Shown here: piece after piece, positions 1 through 9,105 of the stretch
Position numbering within the stretch: position 1 is the first letter of the stretch
Layout: the number at the start of each line of letters is the position of its first letter
From: Mucilaginibacter jinjuensis
GTDB lineage: Bacteria; Bacteroidota; Bacteroidia; Sphingobacteriales; Sphingobacteriaceae
Reading direction: 5' to 3'
DNA: 64,000 nt
NCBI RefSeq assembly: GCF_028596025.1
Contig: NZ_CP117167.1
Span: forward strand, 310,001 to 374,000
Position numbers and translations under genes: made by a program
Notes under the pieces: generated by a model
The model's database searches: none
Seen by the model: only the letters and a program-made list of their open reading frames with translations
What the model was told of the DNA's origin: nothing

Positions 1-1648
1 GGTCGTACATACTTGGGGCATATTTAATATCAGCCACCTTGTAACGATCGAATTGCGTTTCTACTCGGCCAACAAAATTATCCCAGTTCTTTCTTGACTT
101 CGGAGTCCACAGATCTTCGGCAATAGCGAAACCACGAGGCCAGGTCATGTATTCGGCATGGCGCATGTTGTATACTTGCTCGGTCCATAAATTGGCCTGA
201 CCGCCTTTAATATATTTATCCTCAATGCTATCGGGCACGGGTTCAAATTCGTAAGTTTTTGAGAGGCGCAGGGTTGCATAAATCTTTGGTTCAATGGCCA
301 CGTCGCCCTGCATGTAATCGATGTAAGCAAAGTCTACCGGGCTCATTACCACATCATGGTGCATTTTAGCGGCTTCGATACCGCCTTTCATGCTACGCCA
401 GCTCATTACGGCGGCATCTGGTGCAAGGCCGCCTTCTAAGATCTCATCCCAACCCATAAATTTCTTGCCTTTTGATTCCACAATTTTTTCCAGGCGTTTC
501 TCAAAATAAGCCTGTACCTCTTCCTGGGTTTTCAGTCCCTCTTTTGCCATCAAAGCTTTAATGGCATCGCTTTGCTCCCAGTAGTTTTTAGGGCACTCAT
601 CGCCACCCATGTGGATGTATGGGAAAGGAAATAAGGGCGCAACCTCGGTTAGTACCTTATCTAAGAAATCATAAACTTTTTCATTAGCTGGGCAAAGGGT
701 GTTATCAACCAAAGCCTTTGGCGGTCTGGTGCTCCAATCCATAATAACCTCGCCGGCACGTGGGTGATAGTTCTCGGCGCCCGGTGTGCATGATAGTTCC
801 GGGTATGCAGATATAGCTGCTAAGCTATGACCCGGTACATCAATCTCGGGCATAATATTTACAAAACGGTCCTGTGCGTATTTAACCAGTTCGCGGATAT
901 CATCCTGGGTGTAAAAACCACCGTAGTTACGTGGTTCATCAGGCGTTGGGGCCGAAAAAGTACCGAAGTAACCTGTTTTGTTTACGCGGTAAGCACCAAT
1001 CTCAGTCAGCTTAGGTAAGCTTTTAATCTGGATGCGCCAGCCTTCATCATCAGTTAAGTGCAGGTGCAGCAGGTTAAATTTATAGCGCACCATCTGGTCT
1101 ATGTACTGTTTAACCTCATCCTTAGTGAAGAAGTGACGCGCTACATCGAACATCAGTCCCCTCCATCCGAAACGCGGATAATCGGTTATTCTGGCGCAGG
1201 GTAAGGTCCACGTTTTTTTAACAACAGTTGGGCTTTCTATTTCTTTAGGGAATAATTGCAACAGGGTTTGTACACCATAAAATAGACCGGCAGGCTCATT
1301 AGCTGTAATCAGGATATTTTTAGGCGATACGGTTAAGTGATAACCTTCTTTACCGATAACGCTTTCAGGTTTGCTGTTCAGCACAAACTTAATGGTATAT
1401 GCAGGTGAAGCTTTCTCTGAAATAGTTACAGCCGAAGCAGTGGTGAGCTTCTTTTTAAGATAGGTTGAAACCACCTCTACTCCCGGTTGATTAGCGCCGG
1501 AAATAATAACAGTTTTTGGCAAAGTAAAAGTGCCCGCTGTTTCGGTAAGTTCTACAGGTTCTGGAATAACAGCTATTTTTTTAGCAGCCTGACCAAATGA
1601 TGCGGCCGTAATGCTGCTAATAAAAGCAAGGGCTATCAGTTTTTTCAT
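1..1648 (-). CDS. Beta-N-acetylhexosaminidase, GH20 (3' end outside window)
   Basis: Exported enzyme that removes terminal N-acetylhexosamine from chitin-type or glycan substrates. The reading frame is open from an ATG at 1648 to the left window edge (549 codons), so the C-terminus is missing. A signal peptide ending near SFGQA is followed by a GH20b-like N-terminal domain (about residues 25-140) and the catalytic barrel. The hallmark HMGGDE places the catalytic Asp-Glu pair at about residues 350-351, and HLHLTDDEGWR and FGWRGLMFDVARH are typical of the family. It lies downstream of and co-directional with the GH3 gene, but a terminator lies between them, so it probably has its own promoter. 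The family call is firm; the exact substrate cannot be read from sequence. Confidence 0.93.
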   Translation of the reverse strand, partial: MKKLIALAFISSITAASFGQAAKKIAVIPEPVELTETAGTFTLPKTVIISGANQPGVEVVSTYLKKKLTTASAVTISEKASPAYTIKFVLNSKPESVIGKEGYHLTVSPKNILITANEPAGLFYGVQTLLQLFPKEIESPTVVKKTWTLPCARITDYPRFGWRGLMFDVARHFFTKDEVKQYIDQMVRYKFNLLHLHLTDDEGWRIQIKSLPKLTEIGAYRVNKTGYFGTFSAPTPDEPRNYGGFYTQDDIRELVKYAQDRFVNIMPEIDVPGHSLAAISAYPELSCTPGAENYHPRAGEVIMDWSTRPPKALVDNTLCPANEKVYDFLDKVLTEVAPLFPFPYIHMGGDECPKNYWEQSDAIKALMAKEGLKTQEEVQAYFEKRLEKIVESKGKKFMGWDEILEGGLAPDAAVMSWRSMKGGIEAAKMHHDVVMSPVDFAYIDYMQGDVAIEPKIYATLRLSKTYEFEPVPDSIEDKYIKGGQANLWTEQVYNMRHAEYMTWPRGFAIAEDLWTPKSRKNWDNFVGRVETQFDRYKVADIKYAPSMYD

Positions 1649-1699
1649 AAAAGAATTAAATGTGAGAGATTTTAATTAATTGGTAGTATAGCAGTGCAA

Positions 1700-1722
1700 A
1701 TTATCATTATACCGATGATAAT
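1700..1722. promoter_or_regulatory. 8-bp inverted repeat upstream of GH20 gene
   Basis: ATTATCAT and ATGATAAT are separated by 7 bases, about 50 bases upstream of the GH20 start. The symmetry and position would suit an operator. No known regulator box was recognised. Confidence 0.3.
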
Positions 1723-1725
1723 GCA

Positions 1726-1759
1726 AATAAAAAGCGGCCAACTTTTTAGGGATGGCCGC
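1726..1759 (-). terminator. Rho-independent terminator after GH3 gene
   Basis: On the minus strand a GCGGCCA/TGGCCGC stem is followed by a run of T. It lies about 30 bases past the GH3 stop codon. Confidence 0.7.
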
Positions 1760-1790
1760 CGGGTATAGTTTAGTTAGTGTAATGTGCTGA

Positions 1791-4145
1791 TTATTTGGTG
1801 AGTTCTTTAATTTCTGAAGCCGGGGCTAAAGCCTTATGTACTTTCAATACATTGAGATCATTGGCCAGGCTGAACTTCTCAGACTTTTTAATATCCAGTG
1901 ATGATGCGCCTATTTTTACTTTATAGTCGCCTTTTTCGGCTACCCATGTTTCGGTTGCAGTATTGAACGAAGCCAATGAGCGTGCATCCAGTACAAAGCT
2001 CACCAGTTGTGCTTCTCCCGGTTTTAATAAACGGGTTTTAACAAAGCCTTTCAGCTCGCTTTCTGGTTTGTTCAGGTTTTTGTGTGGTGCGCTCAGGTAT
2101 AACTGAACAACTTCTTTACCGGCCACTTTGCCTTGATTGGTAATTAATACTGAAGCTGTTATTTTGCCTTTAAAGTTATCGCTGCTTAGTTTTAATTTAC
2201 TGTAATCAAATTTGGTGTACGATAAGCCGTAGCCAAACTCGTAAGCTGGTTTCACATCAAAAGTGTTGAAGTAACGATAGCCTACATAAATACCATCATC
2301 ATAAGTAACCTCGGCAGGGTTGCCCATCAATGGGTTTGTTGATTTTTGGCCAGGTAATTCTTTACCAGGGAAATCTTTAGCGTTAGGTACATCGGCATAA
2401 GCCATAGGGAAAGTAGCCGTTAATTTACCAGATGGGTTTACTTTTCCGCTCAACACATCTGCAATGGCGTTACCGCCCTCCAATCCCGGGTCCCAGGCTA
2501 ACAAGATACCATCAACCTTATCTCTCCAACTGGCAGTTTCAACAGGGCCGCCAATATTTAATATAACCACCACTTTTTTGCCATTGTCATGAAAAGCTTT
2601 GGTTACATCGTTGATCATAGTTTGCTCAACCGCAGTCAGGTTAAAATCGTCAGCCTCTTTACGGTCGCCACCCTCACCTGCCAAACGTCCAATAGTAATT
2701 ACACCAATGTCAGATTTGTTGGCTTGTGCTTTTAACAAATCAGCGCTAAGCGGCATCTCGCCAATTGGTTCAGGCGCTAAAAACATCATTTTAGGTTTTG
2801 GGCGTTTTGCTTTCTGGTCGGTGATATAGGCTTTATAAGTGCTTGATAAAGTTGCATCAACCTTATAACCGGCATTGGCAAAGCCTTTATCTACAGAAAT
2901 TACATAGGCTTTATTCACATCGCCGCTACCTGTACCTCCGGCAATCAGGTCGTAAGATGTATTACCGAATAAGGCAATACTTTTAGTACCGGTTAAAGGC
3001 AAAGTGTTGTCGTTGTTTTTCAACAATACCATACCTTCTGTAGCAGCCATGCGGCTCACGCGCGCATCAGCTTTTAAATCTGGTTTGTCGCTGTATTTGT
3101 AACCTTTAAAGGTTGGTGATTTCAGGATGATGTTCAGGATATGCGTTACGTTTTTATCCAACTGCTCCATCGAAATTTTACCGCTTTTTACGCCTTCTAA
3201 AACCTCTTTGGTTTGGATGGTTGTACCCGGCATCAATTGGTCGTTACCGGCATTTACCTGTGCTACGGCATTTTTACCGCCGAACCAGTCGGTCATTACA
3301 TAGCCTTTAAAGCCCCATTCGTTACGCAGGATGGTAGTTAACAGGTCTTTACTTTCTGAAGTATAAGTGCTGTTAATATAATTGTATGACGACATTACCG
3401 TCCACGGTTGTGCTGTTTTAACCGCGATCTCGAAACCCCTCAGGTAAATTTCGCGCAGGGCACGTTCGCTTACATACGTGTTTAAGTTCATGCGGTTAAA
3501 CTCGGCGTTGTTAGCCGCAAAGTGTTTGATGGAAGTACCCACGCCATTGCTTTGGATCCCTTTTACAAAGCTGGCCGCCATGTTACCGGCAATGATTGGC
3601 TCTTCTGAATAATACTCGAAGTTACGGCCACCCAGCGGGTTACGCTGAATGTTCATACCCGGAGCCAGTAATATATCGATACCATATTCCAGTACCTCGC
3701 GCCCGAAAGCAACGCCCACGCGTTTTACCAAAGCAGTATCCCATGATGATGCCAAAAGTGTACCTACCGGGAAAGCAGTTGCGTAATAAGTTTTAGTACT
3801 GTCTTTATGCCTGATCGGGTTAATACGTACCCCGGCAGGGCCATCAGACAACGTTAGTGTTGGGATACCCAAACGCGAAACAGCATGTGAACGGCCAGCT
3901 GCGCCCACCACTTTCTCAGCAACATTATCAGCGGGGTCCACTGGGGGCAGCATGCCGGGAGGGATACCTTCAATGTTGAAGCCCATACCCACAATCAGTT
4001 TTACTTTTTCTTCAAGCGTCATGGCAGCAACTACACTTTTAAGTGGTGCTTTACCCAATTGAGGTAGCTTGGTCGCCGGGTTCTTTTGCGCACTGAGTAT
4101 CGATGGCACTAACAGCGCCAGGCACAGTATCTTAAATGGTTTCAT
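1791..4145 (-). CDS. bglX: Beta-glucosidase-type glycoside hydrolase, GH3
   Basis: Periplasmic or secreted exo-acting glycosidase of 784 residues, a usual length for BglX-type three-domain GH3 enzymes. The signal peptide ends near SILSAQ. The N-terminal barrel carries the nucleophile motif GYVMTDWFGG (Asp about 286) and the KHFAANN motif, followed by the second alpha/beta domain with GEGGDR and a C-terminal fibronectin III-like domain (about 680-760). It starts at ATG 4145. With the GH20 and GH9 genes alongside it forms a small polysaccharide-degrading neighbourhood, but no SusC/SusD pair is adjacent. The gene symbol is by family resemblance; specificity (beta-glucoside or beta-xyloside) is not determinable here. 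Confidence 0.92.
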   Translation of the reverse strand: MKPFKILCLALLVPSILSAQKNPATKLPQLGKAPLKSVVAAMTLEEKVKLIVGMGFNIEGIPPGMLPPVDPADNVAEKVVGAAGRSHAVSRLGIPTLTLSDGPAGVRINPIRHKDSTKTYYATAFPVGTLLASSWDTALVKRVGVAFGREVLEYGIDILLAPGMNIQRNPLGGRNFEYYSEEPIIAGNMAASFVKGIQSNGVGTSIKHFAANNAEFNRMNLNTYVSERALREIYLRGFEIAVKTAQPWTVMSSYNYINSTYTSESKDLLTTILRNEWGFKGYVMTDWFGGKNAVAQVNAGNDQLMPGTTIQTKEVLEGVKSGKISMEQLDKNVTHILNIILKSPTFKGYKYSDKPDLKADARVSRMAATEGMVLLKNNDNTLPLTGTKSIALFGNTSYDLIAGGTGSGDVNKAYVISVDKGFANAGYKVDATLSSTYKAYITDQKAKRPKPKMMFLAPEPIGEMPLSADLLKAQANKSDIGVITIGRLAGEGGDRKEADDFNLTAVEQTMINDVTKAFHDNGKKVVVILNIGGPVETASWRDKVDGILLAWDPGLEGGNAIADVLSGKVNPSGKLTATFPMAYADVPNAKDFPGKELPGQKSTNPLMGNPAEVTYDDGIYVGYRYFNTFDVKPAYEFGYGLSYTKFDYSKLKLSSDNFKGKITASVLITNQGKVAGKEVVQLYLSAPHKNLNKPESELKGFVKTRLLKPGEAQLVSFVLDARSLASFNTATETWVAEKGDYKVKIGASSLDIKKSEKFSLANDLNVLKVHKALAPASEIKELTK

Positions 4146-4291
4146 AATGGTTGTAATTGGTTAATGTTCTAACCTTTGTGTTAGAGTGACACAATGTAGG
4201 ATATATTTATTATATTATAAAAATATTTCAGAAAATAAATTCACAACCAGTTGGCAGACAGGAAATAATTTGAGATATGGATTGACGTTCG

Positions 4292-5035
4292 CTATTGAAT
4301 AATAGCCCAGGCGGGCGTTTTTTTACCGGTATAACTTTCTTTGGTAAGTATTGAATTGCCGGCATTTACAATTGCCTGCTCGCCTTTATTAATCAGCACT
4401 TCTTTACCGTGGCTAATTACTTTTACCGCACCACTTACAACAGCTATTTCGGTTTGTTTATCACTGCTTTTAATATCTACTGAAGCCGAACCTGCACTAA
4501 CGAACATGTTTTTTATATTGATAATAAAAGGTCTTGATTTATCTGGTTTAATTTCGAAGTAGCCTTCACCGCTGAGTGTTACCGATCTTTTATTACCGGT
4601 GAAACGAGCCGGGTAAGAAAGCTGCGAATTGGTATTGAGTGTAATTAGGGTACCATCGGGCAAATCATCATGTACAACATCTGCGCCGCTCGAGAGATTA
4701 AGGGTAACGTTGCTGTACAACCGCGTTCGGATAAAATAACTGATTGATCCGATCAGGATTATGGTTACTACCAATTGTACCCAACGCGCTTTAAACTTAT
4801 TTTCTGGTTTATTAATGTGCCCGCCATGATTTTTACTAATCAGGTTTTGCAATCGTATCCAGGCCTCCTCGTGGTTATCAGGTTCTATCGTAATTTTTAA
4901 TTGCTCATAATATTGCCTGTTGGCATCATTGGTATTGATCCATTCTTCAGCGATAAGTTTCTCATCGGGCGTGGCTTTACCTTTTAGATACTTCGCCAGC
5001 AATTCATCGGGCATATCATTATCGGTCACCTTCAT
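4292..5035 (-). CDS. FecR-family anti-sigma factor, orphan and short
   Basis: A 247-residue inner-membrane protein. The cytoplasmic N-terminus (DELLAKYLKGKATPDEK, about 10-25) resembles FecR anti-sigma heads. One membrane segment lies at about 86-103 (VQLVVTIILIGSISYFI). The periplasmic FecR domain (about 115-230) has LPDGTLITLNTNSQLSYP and GEGYFEI. Bacteroidota FecR proteins usually continue into a DUF4974 secretin-like domain of about 70 residues that contacts the TonB receptor plug; this one stops after the FecR domain. No ECF sigma gene or SusC-type receptor is next to it, which is also unusual. It may have lost its partners or may act on a sigma factor elsewhere. The family call is solid; the partner is unknown. 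Confidence 0.85.
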   Translation of the reverse strand: MKVTDNDMPDELLAKYLKGKATPDEKLIAEEWINTNDANRQYYEQLKITIEPDNHEEAWIRLQNLISKNHGGHINKPENKFKARWVQLVVTIILIGSISYFIRTRLYSNVTLNLSSGADVVHDDLPDGTLITLNTNSQLSYPARFTGNKRSVTLSGEGYFEIKPDKSRPFIINIKNMFVSAGSASVDIKSSDKQTEIAVVSGAVKVISHGKEVLINKGEQAIVNAGNSILTKESYTGKKTPAWAIIQ

Positions 5036-5245
5036 TCGGGAGGTAAATCATAATTGGTTTCAAGAAAATTTATACCCAGAAGGTATTTAGGGCAATTGGT
5101 TATCCCAAATATAAATATTATAACCAATACTGCATCAGAGTTTTAAGCGGGTGTTTTAACTGTAAAATTTATAAAGCCGATAGCTTTGTCGCCAATCAAA
5201 AATTTTAACTAATTTTCAGCAATTCTACTTATCCAATAATGAAAA

Positions 5246-5265
5246 CGACACAAAGTATTGTGTCG
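5246..5265. repeat. 8-bp hairpin CGACACAA/TTGTGTCG before GH9 gene
   Basis: A perfect inverted repeat with loop AGTA. It lies within the longest possible reading frame of the GH9 gene (from 5239), which is a reason to prefer the ATG at 5281. Its core resembles the hairpin at 58672-58693. Confidence 0.6.
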
Positions 5266-5280
5266 CTACGGTGTATTAAC

Positions 5281-7050
5281 ATGAAAATATTAAAATCTGC
5301 CCTTGTTGTTTTTTGTCTGCTGAGTAGCTTGCGCAGTTTGGCCTCGCCCGAAATATTTGTGAACCAGGTAGCCTTTGATAGTAAATCGCCCAAAATTGCA
5401 GTTGTTGGGTTGGATGAAAAGCTAACCCGGAAAAGCGTTTTCAACCTTGTTAATACCACCACCAACCAAACCGTATTTACCGGCGTACTAAGCGGCCCCA
5501 TGCAGGTTGACGACTGGACACCCGGCAAATTCTACTATTACGCCGATTTTTCATCCATCCAACTCAAAGGAAAATACAAGATAACCATCAGTATAGCGAA
5601 TGCACCGTATGAATCGACAGAATTTGTGATTGATAATAATGCGCTGGCTAAACTCACTATTCCATCTATCATTCACTACTACCATAACCAACGCGCCAAT
5701 ACCCCGGCTGAGTTAGCAGCTGATAAGCAAGTCCTCCTCTTCGGCAGTAACGAACGGGTTGATATGCACGGTGGCTGGTGCGATGCCTCGGGCGATGTAA
5801 GTAAATATTTCTCGCATCTGGCTTATGCCAACTTTGTATCGCCGCAGCAAATTCCGCTGGTTACCTGGTCGATGGTAAATACCGCTGAGCGTTTGCCTAA
5901 GCTCATGGCAGATTTAAAAGTTCAGGATTCGATCCGCAATGAAGCTTTGTACGGCGCCGATTATATGATGCGGGCACTTTCGAAAGAAGGCTATTTCCGC
6001 ATGATTGTCTTCAGTTATTTTAATAAGAACCCAGATGCCCGTCGCGTAGTTGGCCTGCATGCCAATAGCGTTACTACTGATGAATATCAATGTGCCTATC
6101 GCGAGGGCGGAGGCATGGCCATCGCCGCACTGGCCCGCATTGCCCGCTGGACTAAGCATGGTGATTACACCCAGCAGCAATACCTTGCTGCGGCTAAACG
6201 TGCCTTTGCCCACCTGCAAAAAAATAACCTGAAATATGATGACGACCACAAAGAAAACATCATAGACGACTACTGCGCCCTGATGGCTGCCACCGAATTA
6301 TGGACAAGCACCAACGATCCGCAATATCGAAATGAAGCCCGCAAACGTGCCGGTAACATCAGCAAGCGCCTAAGCCCCGCCGGTTATTTTATTGCTGATG
6401 ACGGTACACGCCCTTTCTGGCACGCTGCCGATGCCGGTCTACCAATTGTTGCTTTATGCCGTTACTTAAATAAGGAAGCAGACCCGGCCTTGCGCAATAA
6501 GACAATTACTGTAATTAGAAAAGCCCTGGAATACAACCTGCACGTGACGAATGATGTGAGCAACCCATTCGGTTATGCACGGCAAACTTTCAGAATTAAG
6601 GACGAAATTAAGGAAGGTTTCTTCATCCCGCATGAAAATGAAACCGGCTGGTGGTGGCAGGGCGAGAATGCCCGCTTAGGTTCATTAGCTACTGCGGCTA
6701 TTGAAGGCAGCAAAATCCTTTACGCCGCCGATCATAACCAGGCCCGCAAAGATTCGCTGGCGGTGTATGCCTCGCAGCAGCTCTCCTGGATACTGGGCTG
6801 CAACCCTTATGCCATGTGCTTTATGTACCAGTTTGGGAAAAACAATGTGCCTTATATGAGCTCTAACTTTGGCCACGGTTCGCAGCGCGGCGGGATCTCT
6901 AACGGTATCACCGGTAAAGAAGGCAATCCCGATGGCAGCGGAATCGACTTTAAAAAAGAAGACAAAGGCGACGAATGGCGCTGGACCGAGCAATGGTTAC
7001 CACATGCCGCATGGTTTTTAGATGCGGTTACGGCGATGAGTGTGGATTAA
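5281..7050 (+). CDS. Glycoside hydrolase family 9 (cellulase-like)
   Basis: Exported 589-residue endo- or exo-glucanase-type enzyme. The ATG at 5281 is chosen because the signal peptide (MKILKSALVVFCLL to SLRSLA) begins there; the in-frame ATG at 5239 would add 14 residues encoded by a hairpin repeat. After the signal comes a CelD_N-type immunoglobulin-like domain (about 20-105), then the alpha/alpha barrel. DMHGGWCDASGDVSKYF carries the paired acidic residues of GH9 and WTEQWLPHAAWFLDAV the C-terminal catalytic Glu region. NPYAMCFMYQFG and HGSQRGG are typical GH9 C-terminal motifs. It is transcribed away from the FecR gene. Substrate could be cellulose, mixed-linkage glucan or a chito-oligomer; sequence alone does not decide. 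Confidence 0.9.
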   Translation: MKILKSALVVFCLLSSLRSLASPEIFVNQVAFDSKSPKIAVVGLDEKLTRKSVFNLVNTTTNQTVFTGVLSGPMQVDDWTPGKFYYYADFSSIQLKGKYKITISIANAPYESTEFVIDNNALAKLTIPSIIHYYHNQRANTPAELAADKQVLLFGSNERVDMHGGWCDASGDVSKYFSHLAYANFVSPQQIPLVTWSMVNTAERLPKLMADLKVQDSIRNEALYGADYMMRALSKEGYFRMIVFSYFNKNPDARRVVGLHANSVTTDEYQCAYREGGGMAIAALARIARWTKHGDYTQQQYLAAAKRAFAHLQKNNLKYDDDHKENIIDDYCALMAATELWTSTNDPQYRNEARKRAGNISKRLSPAGYFIADDGTRPFWHAADAGLPIVALCRYLNKEADPALRNKTITVIRKALEYNLHVTNDVSNPFGYARQTFRIKDEIKEGFFIPHENETGWWWQGENARLGSLATAAIEGSKILYAADHNQARKDSLAVYASQQLSWILGCNPYAMCFMYQFGKNNVPYMSSNFGHGSQRGGISNGITGKEGNPDGSGIDFKKEDKGDEWRWTEQWLPHAAWFLDAVTAMSVD

Positions 7051-7064
7051 GTTATAAAACTATT

Positions 7065-7150
7065 ACCGTCATTGCGAGGTACGAAGCAATCCCCGATAAG
7101 CAGAGCCGCTCTGTATAGTTCGCGATTGCTTCGTACCTCGCAATGACGGT
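7065..7150. repeat. Family A palindrome, complete copy
   Basis: Perfect 27-bp inverted arms (7065-7091 and 7124-7150) beginning ACCGTCATTGCGAGG, around a 32-base centre. The reverse complement of its right half is repeated at 62707-62759, centre included, so this is a dispersed element rather than a local terminator. With the family B copy just right of it, it fills the interval between GH9 and the acyltransferase gene. Confidence 0.85.
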
Positions 7151-7176
7151 ATAGTGTGTGCCTTCAAAAGAGCGTT

Positions 7177-7273
7177 GTCATGCTGAGGCACTCGAAGCAT
7201 AAGCGTCGGTCTGTAAAGCATACAAGAATATTGTAGAGGCCATCCCACCATGCTTCGAGTACCTCAGCATGAC
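7177..7273. repeat. Family B palindrome, complete copy
   Basis: Inverted arms of 24 bp (7177-7200 and 7250-7273, one mismatch) starting GTCATGCTGAGG. The centre includes AAGCGTCGG, shared with the copies at 35041-35110 and 62615-62682. Confidence 0.85.
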
Positions 7274-7303
7274 ATCCTCCCTTACTTATAAAGCAAACAA
7301 GAA

Positions 7304-8350
7304 TTACCCCGCAATATACTTACCCACAAAAGGCACCTTATTCAGCAACCATATCGTAAATACCGAAAGCATAACGCACAACACAGCCGTAAGCGGTATA
7401 CTAATTACAGGTGCGTAAAGCTTATAACTAATGTTTCCCCATAAATCGAGCAGGTACAAAAACAAAGCGTGGCACAGGTAAACGCCGTAAGCATACTTGC
7501 CTGTAAAATCGCGGATGGTTACCAGAAATCCGGGCAGTGCAATTGAACTTTGTTTGAAGAAGATAAAAATGCTTGCCGATAAGCACACTATAAACGGGCC
7601 AAGCGGTTCGTAAAACACCGTGGTGGTATAATTATGTAACGTAACTAAATAAGTGCCGACTGAAATAACAGCTACCAAAACCACAAAGGCCAACAGCATT
7701 AACGGTTTTAAATGCTTTTGCTGAAACTCTTTATTCGCCAGGTAATACCCTAAAACTAAATAACCCAAATAACCCTCGAAGTAACGGAACTCAACAGCTG
7801 GCTTAAAGCGCGATAGATAAGGTTGTTCGAGTAACATAATCACCAGCCATAACGCTAAAAAATATTGAATCTCGCGCTCGGTAGCCGCTTTTATGAACTT
7901 GTTGATAACCGGCATAAACAGATACAGGCCAATTAACATGTACACATACCATAAATGGTAAGAGCTGCCAAATTTCAGCTGGTGTAATACCAGTTTTATG
8001 TTAGCCCAGGTATCGTTATCAAAGCTGATCTCTTCATTATACCAGGAGTAGCCGATAAAAATTAAGCTCCAGAATAAAAAGGGGGTAACTATGCGGCTTA
8101 ATCGCTTTTTTAGGAAATCGCCCAGTTCATAATCCTTGCCAAGATTAAGTGCCCCGGTAATCATCACAAAAACCGGTACTGCAAAACGCACTAAGGCGTT
8201 AAACACATCTGCCGTAAACCAATCGCCCAGTGGTACTTTCCCGTATAGCGATAGCAGTACGGCACTTGCATGCAGCATTACCACGGCAATTAATGATACG
8301 AAGCGCAGGTTACTAATCCACCCGATATTTTGAGGTTTGGGGACTGACAT
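7304..8350 (-). CDS. Acyltransferase 3 family membrane protein
   Basis: A 348-residue polytopic inner-membrane protein with about ten hydrophobic segments, the usual size for the OafA/WecH acyltransferase-3 family that moves acetyl or other acyl groups onto surface sugars. The N-terminus (NLRFVSLIAVVMLHASAV) carries the conserved R and H of the family's first two helices, and FALPVF-type and YHLWYVYMLIGLYLFMPVI segments match its core. It begins at ATG 8350; a TAnnTTTG-like -7 element (minus strand, 8355-8362) sits almost on the start, so the leader is short or absent. No polysaccharide cluster is adjacent, so the acceptor is unknown. Confidence 0.85.
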   Translation of the reverse strand: MSVPKPQNIGWISNLRFVSLIAVVMLHASAVLLSLYGKVPLGDWFTADVFNALVRFAVPVFVMITGALNLGKDYELGDFLKKRLSRIVTPFLFWSLIFIGYSWYNEEISFDNDTWANIKLVLHQLKFGSSYHLWYVYMLIGLYLFMPVINKFIKAATEREIQYFLALWLVIMLLEQPYLSRFKPAVEFRYFEGYLGYLVLGYYLANKEFQQKHLKPLMLLAFVVLVAVISVGTYLVTLHNYTTTVFYEPLGPFIVCLSASIFIFFKQSSIALPGFLVTIRDFTGKYAYGVYLCHALFLYLLDLWGNISYKLYAPVISIPLTAVLCVMLSVFTIWLLNKVPFVGKYIAG

Positions 8351-8384
8351 CCGTCAAATATAATCACAGATCGGTAATCATCTG

Positions 8385-9011
8385 CTAATGTATCTCCCGG
8401 TAAAAAGCTTTTACGGCACTGGCCATATCGGGCGCTAAGTTAATGGCCGATGATACGGCGATGCCATCAATAGTCCCGGTACTTAATAAGGGTTCAACAT
8501 CTGTTAATTTGATGCCACCTACAGCAATTACCGGAATATTTAGCCTCAACGTTTCCAGTTCACGATAGCCATTGAAGCCCAGTAAGGGTTTATCGTGGTT
8601 TCTGGTGGTAGTGCTGGCAAATGGACCATATCCGCAGTAATCAACAACATCGGTATTTTGTAAAGCTAAAATCTGTTCCTGACTATAAGCCGATGCACCT
8701 AATGTTTTCTCATCCGTTATCACTTCGCGGATGGTAGCAAAATCAGCATCCGGGTCTTCAATATGTACGCCTTGGGCATCAACCCGGTCTAATAAATGAT
8801 AGTGATTGGTGAGAATCAGCGTAGCCCCCCAATCATCACAAATGGATGCGATGTGATGAATCTCTTCAATCAACTCATCTTCCGGTTTGGTTAGGCAACG
8901 GTACTGGATCCAGTTAGCCCCATTCTCGCAGGCAATCTGCACCTGCTCAATATGCGAACGATTGGGCAAATCCTGGGTAAGGTAATGGAAGCGGGATATG
9001 TATTTTCTCAT
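8385..9011 (-). CDS. Thiamine phosphate synthase family protein (ThiE/TenI-like), divergent
   Basis: A 208-residue TIM-barrel protein of the ThiE family, which joins HMP-PP and thiazole phosphate. The ATG at 9011 is chosen because it gives the usual family length and the open frame upstream is only a repeat array. IPVIAVGGI and GPFASTTTRNHDKPLLG match phosphate-binding and loop motifs. The usual Q-[FY]-R-E-K appears as QYRCL and the metal-site ND in NDDxxLA appears as NHYHLLDRV, so it departs from textbook ThiE at key positions. Bacteroidota thi clusters often carry a second, divergent ThiE copy, which this resembles. No thi biosynthesis genes are adjacent. Activity is uncertain. Confidence 0.75.
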   Translation of the reverse strand: MRKYISRFHYLTQDLPNRSHIEQVQIACENGANWIQYRCLTKPEDELIEEIHHIASICDDWGATLILTNHYHLLDRVDAQGVHIEDPDADFATIREVITDEKTLGASAYSQEQILALQNTDVVDYCGYGPFASTTTRNHDKPLLGFNGYRELETLRLNIPVIAVGGIKLTDVEPLLSTGTIDGIAVSSAINLAPDMASAVKAFYREIH

Positions 9012-9020
9012 AGAAAAAGA

Positions 9021-9105
9021 GTCCGGAGGTCGGGAAAGTCCGAGGGTTCGGGAAGCAAAGATAGTCTTTAGTCCGAAAGTCGGGAAAGTGAGGAAGTCCG
9101 AAAGA
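9021..9105. repeat. Degenerate heptamer array (GTCCGAAAG/TCGGGAAAG type)
   Basis: Imperfect 7-base units such as AGTCCGA, AAGTCGG and GAAAGTG run from the thiE start codon upstream. Related units form the stem of the following terminator and its right flank to 9204. Confidence 0.6.

Noticed and set aside
5239..5280. ATG at 5239 as the start of the GH9 gene
   Set aside because: It would put 14 residues encoded by a hairpin repeat before a clear signal peptide that begins at 5281.
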